DNA of 64,000 bases from Rhizobacter sp964253025 (GTDB lineage: Bacteria > Pseudomonadota > Gammaproteobacteria > Burkholderiales > Burkholderiaceae_C), in the NCBI RefSeq assembly GCF_964253025.1, contig NZ_CAXUQC020000001.1:4030001-4094000 (forward strand), written 5' to 3'. The notes beneath the pieces are model-generated. The model saw only the letters and a program-made list of their open reading frames with translations. It had not been told where the DNA came from and did no database searches. This document shows, in pieces, positions 44,043 to 51,407 of this stretch. A program made the translations under genes and the position numbers. The first letter of the stretch is position 1. Each line of letters begins with the position of its first letter.

Positions 44043-44645
44043 ATGTGCCCGATCCCTCAATCCCCACCGGTGCCGCAAGCGTTGCGCCACGCGGCGTTGC
44101 TCGCATGCATCGTCTGCCCGTCCGCGCATGCCCAGGCGTTGCCCGTCTACGACCTCGACCCGCAGCACACCCGCGTGCATTGGGAGGTCATGCACTTCGG
44201 CACCTCCACCAGCCGGGGGCGTTTCGACATCATCGACGGGGTGCTTCGGCTGGATCGCGCGGCTCGACGCGGTGAAGTGTCGGTGCGCATCGACACCGCT
44301 GCCGTCGACACCGGCGTCGCGCCGCTCGACGGGATGTTGCGGGGTGAGCACTTCTTCGCGTCGCGCAGCTTTCCCGACGCCACCTTCGTGTCGCGGCGGC
44401 TGCGCTTCGAAGGCGATGCGGTCACCGGCCTGGAGGGTGAACTGACACTGCGCGATGTCTCCCGGCCGCTCAGCCTGAAGGCGCTTCATTTCGCCTGCCG
44501 ACCGCACCCGGCGCATGGTCGCGAAGTGTGTGGCGGCGATTTCGAGGGCGAACTGCGGCGGGGCGACTTCGGCATCACGTACGGGCTGCCGTTGGTGGCC
44601 GACCGCGTTCGCCTCGTCGTGCAGGTGGAGGCGGTCGCGCGCTGA
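44043..44645 (+). CDS. YceI-family periplasmic protein 3
   Basis: 200 residues from ATG 44043. The signal peptide reads through LRHAALLACIVCPSAHAQA. YceI features match copy 2: YDLDPQHTRVHWEVMHFGTS, RGRFDIIDGVLRLDRAARRG, and CGGDFEGELRRGDFGITYGL. Divergent from the histidine kinase. Proximity suggests copies 2 and 3 arose by duplication, with the kinase gene between them. Confidence 0.92.
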   Translation: MCPIPQSPPVPQALRHAALLACIVCPSAHAQALPVYDLDPQHTRVHWEVMHFGTSTSRGRFDIIDGVLRLDRAARRGEVSVRIDTAAVDTGVAPLDGMLRGEHFFASRSFPDATFVSRRLRFEGDAVTGLEGELTLRDVSRPLSLKALHFACRPHPAHGREVCGGDFEGELRRGDFGITYGLPLVADRVRLVVQVEAVAR

Positions 44646-44683
44646 ACGCCCCGCACGGTGCTGCTTTTTGGGACAATACCGGG

Positions 44684-45964
44684 ATGACCTCCACCGATCT
44701 CCAGGCCACCGTCGCCCACATGGGCGCGGCGGCCCGTGCCGCCAGCACGAAGATGGCCGCCGCCTCCGCGGCCGCGAAGAACCAGGCCCTGCTGGCGCTG
44801 GCCCGGCGACTGCGCGGCGACACGGCGGCGCTGGCCGAGGCCAACGCCCGCGATGTCTCTGCCGCCGAGGCGGCGGGCCTCGCCGCCCCGATGGTCGACC
44901 GGCTGCGCCTCACCCCGAAGGTACTCGCCACGGTGGCCGAAGGCTGCGAGCAGATCGCCGCCATGCCGGACCCGATCGGCGAGATCACCAACGTGCGCCG
45001 CCGCCCGTCCGGCATCAGCGTCGGCCAGATGCGCGTGCCGCTCGGCGTGTTCGGCATGATCTACGAGAGCCGCCCGAACGTCACCATCGAGGCGGCCTCG
45101 CTGGCCATCAAGAGCGGCAACGCCTGCATCCTGCGTGGCGGTTCCGAGGCCATCCACTCCAATCTCGCGCTGTGGCAGCTCGTGCAGGCCGCGCTCGCCG
45201 AGGCCGGCCTCCCGCAGGACGCCGTGCAACTGGTGCAGACCACCGATCGTGCGGCCGTGGGCTTCCTCATCGCCTCGCCGGAATCCGTGGACGTGATCAT
45301 TCCGCGCGGCGGCAAGGGCCTCATCGAGCGCATCAGCCGCGAGGCCCGCGTGCCCGTCATCAAGCACCTGGACGGCAACTGCCACGTGTACGTCGATGCC
45401 ACGGCCGATCTCGAACTCGCCCTGCGGGTCACCGACAACGCCAAGACGCAGAAGTACAGCCCGTGCAATGCCGCCGAGTCGCTGCTGGTGCACGCATCGA
45501 TCGCGCCCGCGTTCCTGCCGCGCATCGGCGCGGTGTTCGCCGCCAAGGGCGTGGAGATGCGGGTCGACGCCGCCGCCCAGGCGCTGCTGGCACCGGTGCC
45601 GCATGCGCGGGTCAGCGCCGCGACCGAGCAGGACTGGTCCGAGGAATACCTTGCTCCCGTGATCAGCGTGAAGGTGGTCGCCGGGCTGGACGAAGCCATC
45701 GCGCACATCAACCGCTACGGCTCCCACCACACGGATGCCATCCTGACGGAACACCATCCGAGCGCGATGCGCTTCCTGCGCGAGGTCGATTCCGCGAGCG
45801 TGATGGTGAATGCCAGCACCCGCTTCGCCGATGGCTTCGAGTACGGGCTGGGCGCGGAGATCGGCATCAGCACCGACAAGTTCCACGCCCGAGGGCCCGT
45901 GGGTCTGGAAGGGTTGACGTCCATGAAGTGGATCGTGCTCGGCCAGGGCGAAGTGCGGCAATGA
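44684..45964 (+). CDS. proA: Gamma-glutamyl phosphate reductase
   Basis: Second step of proline synthesis, NADPH-dependent; 426 residues from ATG 44684. Conserved RRPSGISVGQMRVPLGVFGM, IYESRPNVTIEAASLAIKSG, RGGKGLIERI, the nucleophilic Cys in KYSPCNAAESLLVH and the C-terminal RFADGFEYGLGAEIGIST. Its stop overlaps the queC start (ATGA). Confidence 0.97.
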   Translation: MTSTDLQATVAHMGAAARAASTKMAAASAAAKNQALLALARRLRGDTAALAEANARDVSAAEAAGLAAPMVDRLRLTPKVLATVAEGCEQIAAMPDPIGEITNVRRRPSGISVGQMRVPLGVFGMIYESRPNVTIEAASLAIKSGNACILRGGSEAIHSNLALWQLVQAALAEAGLPQDAVQLVQTTDRAAVGFLIASPESVDVIIPRGGKGLIERISREARVPVIKHLDGNCHVYVDATADLELALRVTDNAKTQKYSPCNAAESLLVHASIAPAFLPRIGAVFAAKGVEMRVDAAAQALLAPVPHARVSAATEQDWSEEYLAPVISVKVVAGLDEAIAHINRYGSHHTDAILTEHHPSAMRFLREVDSASVMVNASTRFADGFEYGLGAEIGISTDKFHARGPVGLEGLTSMKWIVLGQGEVRQ

Positions 45965-46707
45965 GGGCAGGGCGGCGGGCCCTGGTGCTGTTCTCCGGCG
46001 GCCAGGATTCCACGGCCTGTCTGGCCTGGGCGCTCGAGCACCATGAGCACGTCGAGACCATCGGTTTCGACTACGGGCAACGCCACGCGGTCGAGCTCGA
46101 CTGTCGCAAGGAGGTTCGCGCGGCCCTGCTGGCGGGCTTCCCTCGCTGGGCGAGCCGCCTCGGTCCCGACCACCTGCTCGACCTCGCCTTGCTGGGCCAG
46201 ATCTCCGACACCGCCCTCACCGCCGAGCGCGAGATCGAGATGACCCGCGGCGGCCTGCCCAACACCTTCGTTCCCGGCCGCAACCTGCTGTTCTTCACCT
46301 TCGCCGCGGCGGTGGCCTATCGCCGCGGCCTGGACGTGCTGGTGGGCGGCATGTGCGAGACCGACTTCTCCGGCTACCCCGACTGCCGCGACAACACGCT
46401 CAAGGCCCTGCAGGTGGCCATCAGCCTCGGCATGGACAGCCGCATGACGGTCGAGACGCCGCTCATGTGGCTCGACAAGGCGCAGACCTGGGGCTTCAGT
46501 GCCGCGCTCGGGGGCGAGGCCTTGAACGACCTGATCGTCGAGCACACCCACACCTGCTACCTCGGCGACCGCAGCCACCGGCACGACTGGGGCTACGGCT
46601 GCGGCGAATGCCCCGCCTGCGCCCTGCGTCGCCGCGGCTACCGCGGCTGGCGCAGCCGCGACGAACCCGCCTTCGCCGACACCGACCCGCTCGGGCTGGG
46701 ACCATGA
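45961..46707 (+). CDS. queC: 7-cyano-7-deazaguanine synthase
   Basis: Makes preQ0, the queuosine precursor, from CDG using ATP and ammonia; 248 residues. P-loop VLFSGGQDSTACL at residues 9-21; FVPGRNLLF and GGMCETDFSGYPDCR in the middle; zinc ligands HTCYLGDRS then CGECPACALRRRGY at the end. Coupled by four-base overlaps to proA upstream and the LemA-like gene downstream. folE, whose product also starts the queuosine route, lies 1.9 kb away. Confidence 0.96.
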   Translation: MRAGRRALVLFSGGQDSTACLAWALEHHEHVETIGFDYGQRHAVELDCRKEVRAALLAGFPRWASRLGPDHLLDLALLGQISDTALTAEREIEMTRGGLPNTFVPGRNLLFFTFAAAVAYRRGLDVLVGGMCETDFSGYPDCRDNTLKALQVAISLGMDSRMTVETPLMWLDKAQTWGFSAALGGEALNDLIVEHTHTCYLGDRSHRHDWGYGCGECPACALRRRGYRGWRSRDEPAFADTDPLGLGP

Positions 46708-47291
46708 GCTCCACCCAGACCACCCTGCTCATCGGCGCGGCCATCCTGCTGTTCTGGGCGGTGGGCGCTTACAACCGCCTGGTGGGGCTGCGCAATGTGA
46801 TGCGGACGGCCTTCGGTCAACTGGAGGCCCAGCTCCGGCGCCGCCACGAGCTGATCCCGGCGCTGGCCGAAGCCGCACGTGCCAGCCCGGACGCCACCGA
46901 CGTGGACGCCGATGTGCTTGATGCCGCCGTGGCCGCGCGCCACCAGGCCCATGCCGCGCTCGACCTCGCCAGGGCCCACCCCGGTGCCGCGGGTCCCACC
47001 GTGAGCTTGGCCATGGCCGAGCAGGTGCTGTCGGATGCCTGTCGCCGCTTGCAGCAACTGATCGATGGCGACGCGACGCTCAGGGCCGGCCCGTCCGTCC
47101 AGGCGGTACGGGACGAACTGCTGGGCGCCGAAGGGCGGCTCGGCTTCGCGCGGCAGATGTTCAATGACGCAGTGGTCGAGTACAACGCGGCGGTGAAGCA
47201 GTTCCCGACGCGCGTGCTGTCGAGCCTCTTCGGCTTCCCCGAGGCGGCCGCGCTGCCGCCGCCCGCCGAGGGCGGCCCCCGCCCGAACTGA
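46704..47291 (+). CDS. LemA-family protein
   Basis: 195 residues. One N-terminal membrane helix (LLIGAAILLFWAVGAYNRLV) and a long helical body with VMRTAFGQLEAQLRRRHELI near 30-50 and the LemA signature FARQMFNDAVVEYNAAVKQF, PTRVLSSLFGF. Function not established. ATGA overlap with queC; the next gene begins 7 nt after it. Confidence 0.9.
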   Translation: MSSTQTTLLIGAAILLFWAVGAYNRLVGLRNVMRTAFGQLEAQLRRRHELIPALAEAARASPDATDVDADVLDAAVAARHQAHAALDLARAHPGAAGPTVSLAMAEQVLSDACRRLQQLIDGDATLRAGPSVQAVRDELLGAEGRLGFARQMFNDAVVEYNAAVKQFPTRVLSSLFGFPEAAALPPPAEGGPRPN

Positions 47292-47298
47292 GGCAGCC

Positions 47299-48114
47299 GT
47301 GACCGAGCCGGACCATCACCTGCCGCGGGCAAGCCTGGATGCCGGCGAACGTGAGGCTTCGGTCCAGCTTGGCGCCTTGCACAACCCGGGCGAACTGCGG
47401 GCCGCCTTGCTGGCGCTGCTGCTCACGCCGGGCAGCCAGCGCGAGCGCCGCGCCTGGCAGGACGAGACGCGCGGCCTCAGCACGGCACGCCATGTGTACG
47501 ACGCCGTCGGGCGGTTGACGCGCGCCTCGCGGGTGCCCTGGCTCGAACGCCTGCTGCAAGGCCTGGCCGCGGCGCCGATCGGCGACCGGCAGTCGCTCGT
47601 CGAGGCCGCGCGACGCGTGATGTCCGCCGATGGTCAGGTGCGGCCCATCGATCGCCTGCAGTGGCTGGCCATGCGGCATCGACTCGGAGAGGGCGGTGCG
47701 ACGGGCGCCACGCCGGCCGGGGCCCACGACATGGCGGACCTGTCGTTGCACACGCTGCGCGAAGCGGCCCGTGTCACGGCCTTCCTGTCCCGGCTGGTGC
47801 CGACGGCGGATGCCGCCGACGGACAGCAGTGGTACCTGGCGGTGCTGTCGCCGTGGCTTGCGCCACCGCACCTTCCCGCCTGCGTTGCCCCGGATGCCGA
47901 CGGGCTGGTGAATGCACTCACCGAGGTGCAGGCAATGCCCTGGATGCTGCGGCCGGTGCTCGTGCGGGCCTGGTTGATGCACGCCCTGGCGCTGTCGCCG
48001 TCACGCGTGCTGGCGCCCGATGCAGCCGACGCGCTGCGGCTGGCCGGCCTGCTCCTCGACTGCCCGATGCCGCCTGAACTGGCGCGCCACTACGTCGAGC
48101 CGCCGGCAGGCTGA
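47299..48114 (+). CDS. Unknown helical protein after LemA gene
   Basis: 271 residues, GTG start (47299). No signal peptide or membrane segment; Ala/Leu/Arg-rich and alpha-helical. The centre (SLVEAARRVMSADGQVRPID, then RLQWLAMRHRLG) resembles a TerB-like or M48-peptidase C-terminal accessory segment, where DGxxxxxE(Y/W) is typical. LemA genes are often followed by an M48 metallopeptidase gene in this order, so this may be its C-terminal domain left without the HEXXH protease; no HEXXH is present. Confidence 0.7.
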   Translation: MTEPDHHLPRASLDAGEREASVQLGALHNPGELRAALLALLLTPGSQRERRAWQDETRGLSTARHVYDAVGRLTRASRVPWLERLLQGLAAAPIGDRQSLVEAARRVMSADGQVRPIDRLQWLAMRHRLGEGGATGATPAGAHDMADLSLHTLREAARVTAFLSRLVPTADAADGQQWYLAVLSPWLAPPHLPACVAPDADGLVNALTEVQAMPWMLRPVLVRAWLMHALALSPSRVLAPDAADALRLAGLLLDCPMPPELARHYVEPPAG

Positions 48115-48141
48115 GGCCTGCAACGCCCTGCCGACACCTGC

Positions 48142-48567
48142 TCACGGCTGTCCGACGATCGAGGCGGTCGCGACCAGTTCGTCGAACAGCGCCAGCGACA
48201 CCCGTCCGGAGACGACGTACGGGTCGAGCGTGCTGGTCTCGGAGTACTTCATCAGCAGCGCCGGGTTCAGCCGCGACAGGTTCACCTGGCCCATGGACCA
48301 GGCTGCGAAGCGCCGCTCGTCGATCTCCTCGAAGCTCAGCAGCACCACGTCACGGTGACGCGGGTCGGCGGCGATCGCGTTGTAGAGGTGGCTCACCGCG
48401 CCCCTGCCGCCTTCGAGCACCTGCAGGAAGATGCCGGACGAGAAGCAGAGCGCTCCCGTCACGCCGATGGTGGGGTTGTGCGCCTTGGACTTGCGCAGGA
48501 TGGCGAGCAGCGTGTCCGGGTCCACGGATTCGGTGGCCCGGCTCGCGTACATCAGGCGGACGAGCAT
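48142..48567 (-). CDS. BLUF-domain blue-light photoreceptor
   Basis: 141 residues, essentially a single BLUF domain (FAD-binding). Expected residues are present: Tyr near 7 in LVRLMYASRA, Asn near 31 in AHNPTIGVTGAL, Gln near 49 in GIFLQVLEG and Trp near 90 in FAAWSMG. There is no effector domain, so it is a short PixD-type sensor that must signal through a partner. It lies 14 nt after folE, same strand, likely one transcript. Confidence 0.92.
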   Translation of the reverse strand: MLVRLMYASRATESVDPDTLLAILRKSKAHNPTIGVTGALCFSSGIFLQVLEGGRGAVSHLYNAIAADPRHRDVVLLSFEEIDERRFAAWSMGQVNLSRLNPALLMKYSETSTLDPYVVSGRVSLALFDELVATASIVGQP

Positions 48568-48581
48568 GGTGGTCCTTTCGT

Positions 48582-49310
48582 TCAGTGGCGTTGGCCGATC
48601 AGCGAGAGGAATTCCCGCCGCAGGTTGGCATCCTTCAGGAAGGCGCCCCGCATCACGCTGTTGATCATCTTCGACTCGCTGTCCTTCACGCCGCGCCAGT
48701 GCATGCAGAAGTGATCCGCCTCCATGACGATGGCCAGGCCGTCGGGCTTCACGCGCTCCTGCAGTTCTGCGGCCAGCATGGTGACGGCCTCCTCCTGGAT
48801 CTGCGGGCGGCTCATGATCCAGTCGCAGATGCGGGCGTACTTCGACAGGCCGATGAGGTTGGAGTGCTCGTTCGGAAGGATGCCGATCCAGACCCGGCCC
48901 ATGATCGGGCACAGGTGGTGCGAGCAGGCGCTGCGCACGGTGACGGGCCCGACGATCATCAGCTCGTTGAGGCGCTCGACGTTGGGAAACTCGGTGACGA
49001 GCGGCATGGGCACGTACCGGCCGCGGAACACCTCATGGATGAACATCTTGGCCACCCGGCGCGCCGTCTCGTTGGTGTTGTGATCGCTCTGCGTGTCGAT
49101 CACCAGTGCCTCGAGCACGCCCTGCATCTTCGCCTCGACCTCGGCTTGCAGTTGCTCGATCTCGCCGGGCTCGATGAAGCGGGCGATGTTGTCGTTGGCG
49201 TGGTAGCGGCACTTGGCGCCGACCAGCCGGTAGCGGATTCGCTCGGAGGCGCTCATGCTTGCCAGTTCGGCCTCGCTGCGGAAGATGGGGTCGGTGGGCT
49301 CACCGGGCAT
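48582..49310 (-). CDS. folE: GTP cyclohydrolase I
   Basis: Converts GTP to dihydroneopterin triphosphate, the entry to folate and queuosine; 242 residues with about 40 extra N-terminal residues. Zinc and catalytic motifs: DNTN-type QSDHNTNETARRVAKMFIHE, RSACSHHLCPIMGRVWIGIL, GLSKYARICDWIMSRPQIQE and ADHFCMHWRGVKD. Zinc ligands are the two Cys and His of that set. Co-directional with the BLUF gene. Confidence 0.96.
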   Translation of the reverse strand: MPGEPTDPIFRSEAELASMSASERIRYRLVGAKCRYHANDNIARFIEPGEIEQLQAEVEAKMQGVLEALVIDTQSDHNTNETARRVAKMFIHEVFRGRYVPMPLVTEFPNVERLNELMIVGPVTVRSACSHHLCPIMGRVWIGILPNEHSNLIGLSKYARICDWIMSRPQIQEEAVTMLAAELQERVKPDGLAIVMEADHFCMHWRGVKDSESKMINSVMRGAFLKDANLRREFLSLIGQRH

Positions 49311-49420
49311 GGCTGGATCCTTGGCTTGTGAGTCCTGGATTGTGAACGTCCCGCGCGCTTTGCGTGCGCCGCGGGTCTGGTGCCGAGGCCGACACCGGCC
49401 GGCGCCGATAGACTGCCCGG

Positions 49421-50740
49421 GTGAACACGCCTTCCCTGCCCCTTTCGACTTTGATCATCCACACCGCCGAGGCCCTGCAGGCGGTGCGAGCCGGACGATC
49501 ACTCAACGACGTGCTGGCGCGCTGCCCCGCACCGGCGCGCCCCGGCACGCAGGCCCTGGCCTTTCAGGTGCTACGCCGCCTGGGTGGTGCCCAGGCGGCA
49601 CGCCGGCACCTGGCGCCCAAGGCCCCACCGCCCCTCGTGGACGCCCTGCTTACCGTCGCCATCGCCCTGCTCTGGCCCGGTGACGACGCAGGCGCCCGCT
49701 ACGCGCCTCACACCCTGGTGAACCAGGCGGTGGAAGCCACCAAGCAGGCGGCGCGCGCAAGTGCGCCCTTCGTCAACGCCGTGCTGCGCCGGTTCCTGCG
49801 CGAGATGGCGCAGGTGGTGGCCGCCGTCGAGTCCGATCCGGTGGCGGCCTTCAACCATCCCGCCTGGTGGATCGACCGGCTGCGCGCCGACTGGCCGGAG
49901 GCCTGGCGCGACGTGCTCGCCGCGGCCAACGAACACCCGCCCATGACACTGCGGGTGAACGCCCGGCGCAGCACGCCCGAGGCCTACGTCGCCCGCCTTC
50001 AGGCAGCCGGTCTGGCCGGGGAGGTGGTGGGGCCGTGGTCCGTGCGGCTCGAGCGGCCGAGCCCGGTGCACGAGCTTCCCGGCTTCGATGAGGGTGACGT
50101 CTCGGTGCAGGACGCCGCCGCCCAGCTCGCCGCGCCCTTGCTGATCGGCGACGGCCTGCGTCCAGGCGCCCACGTGCTGGATGCCTGCGCGGCTCCGGGC
50201 GGCAAGACGGCCCACCTGCTGGAGCTGGCCGACCTCGATGTGCTGGCGATCGACAGCGTGCCGGAGCGCCTGAAACGGGTGGACGACACCGTGTCCCGTC
50301 TGGGCCTCTCGGCCCGGACTGTGGCGGGCGACGCCCGGCAGCCGTCGACCTGGTGGGACGGCCGGCCCTTCGACGCGATCCTGCTCGACGCCCCCTGCAG
50401 CGCCTCCGGCATCGTGCGCCGCCACCCGGACGTGCGCTGGCTGCGCCGGCCGACCGACATCGCCGCACTGGCGGCCACCCAGGCCGGGCTGCTCGACGCC
50501 CTGTGGCCGCTGCTGGCGCCCGGGGGCCGGCTGCTGTACTGCACCTGTTCGGTCTTCAAGGCCGAGGGCGAAGCGGCAATCGACGCTTTTTTGCAACGCC
50601 AGGGGCCGCTCAGCCCTGTGACTCGCCGACCTTCTCCCGGCCACCTGCTGCCCCGGCCCGACAATCGCGGTCAGGACGGCGCGACCGGTTCGCGCGCATC
50701 CCCCGACGGCTTCTTCTACGCCCTGCTGACCCAACCCTAG
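49421..50740 (+). CDS. rsmB: 16S rRNA m5C967 methyltransferase
   Basis: 439 residues, GTG start. N-terminal NusB-like RNA-binding domain (residues 1-150, HTLVNQAVEATKQAARASAP), then the SAM-dependent core: VLDACAAPGGKTAHLLELAD, LLDAPCSASGIVRRHPDVRW and the catalytic Cys in LLYCTCSVFKAEGE. Starts a run rsmB-DUF4390-ntrY-ntrX, the standard Burkholderiales order. Confidence 0.96.
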   Translation: MNTPSLPLSTLIIHTAEALQAVRAGRSLNDVLARCPAPARPGTQALAFQVLRRLGGAQAARRHLAPKAPPPLVDALLTVAIALLWPGDDAGARYAPHTLVNQAVEATKQAARASAPFVNAVLRRFLREMAQVVAAVESDPVAAFNHPAWWIDRLRADWPEAWRDVLAAANEHPPMTLRVNARRSTPEAYVARLQAAGLAGEVVGPWSVRLERPSPVHELPGFDEGDVSVQDAAAQLAAPLLIGDGLRPGAHVLDACAAPGGKTAHLLELADLDVLAIDSVPERLKRVDDTVSRLGLSARTVAGDARQPSTWWDGRPFDAILLDAPCSASGIVRRHPDVRWLRRPTDIAALAATQAGLLDALWPLLAPGGRLLYCTCSVFKAEGEAAIDAFLQRQGPLSPVTRRPSPGHLLPRPDNRGQDGATGSRASPDGFFYALLTQP

Positions 50741-50755
50741 CCTTCTCCTCGACGC

Positions 50756-51379
50756 GTGCTCCGGATCGACTGGCCCCTCTTCCTGCAATGGTTCCGCCGG
50801 GCTGGCCTGCACGCGCCGGCCGGGCTGCGGGCGGTCGTGGTGGCGACGCTGACCGCGACCCTGCTGCTGGCCGGCCTGCTGGCACCCGTCGGCGCGCGCG
50901 CCCAGGACGTGAATCTGACCACCTTCGAACTGACGCGCGGCGAGGAAGGCCTTCAGCTCACGTTCTCGGCCCGGTTCGAACTGCCCCGGCCAGTGGAAGA
51001 CGCCTTGCAGAAAGGCGTGCCGCTGGTCTTCGTGGCCGAAGCGGTGGTGTTTCGCGACCGCTGGTACTGGCGCGACAAGGAGGTGGCCAGCGCCACCCGA
51101 AGCTGGCGCCTCGCCTATCAGCCGCTGACCCGCAAGTACCGGGTCACCTTCGGCAGCCTGCTGAACCAGAGCTTCGACAACGTGCCGGATGCGCTGGCTG
51201 CGCTGAGCAGCTCGGTGAACTGGAAGATCGCCGACGCCGCCCAGCTCGACGGCGACGGCCACTATGTCGAGTTCAAGTACGAGCTCGACACCACGCAGAT
51301 GCCGCGGCCGATGCAGATCGGCATCGGTGGCCAGGCCGACTGGACGCTGCATGTCGATCGCGTCCGCCGCCTCAATTGA
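50756..51379 (+). CDS. DUF4390 secreted protein
   Basis: 207 residues, GTG start 15 nt after rsmB. A signal/anchor segment (LRAVVVATLTATLLLAGLLA) near residues 24-43 is followed by an all-beta domain with QLTFSARFELPRPVEDALQK and YQPLTRKYRVTFGSL. Function unknown; always found before ntrY in this order, so an envelope partner of the sensor kinase is conceivable. Confidence 0.9.
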   Translation: MLRIDWPLFLQWFRRAGLHAPAGLRAVVVATLTATLLLAGLLAPVGARAQDVNLTTFELTRGEEGLQLTFSARFELPRPVEDALQKGVPLVFVAEAVVFRDRWYWRDKEVASATRSWRLAYQPLTRKYRVTFGSLLNQSFDNVPDALAALSSSVNWKIADAAQLDGDGHYVEFKYELDTTQMPRPMQIGIGGQADWTLHVDRVRRLN

Positions 51380-51407
51380 CTCATCCCGCGCCGCACCCGC
51401 TGCGACC

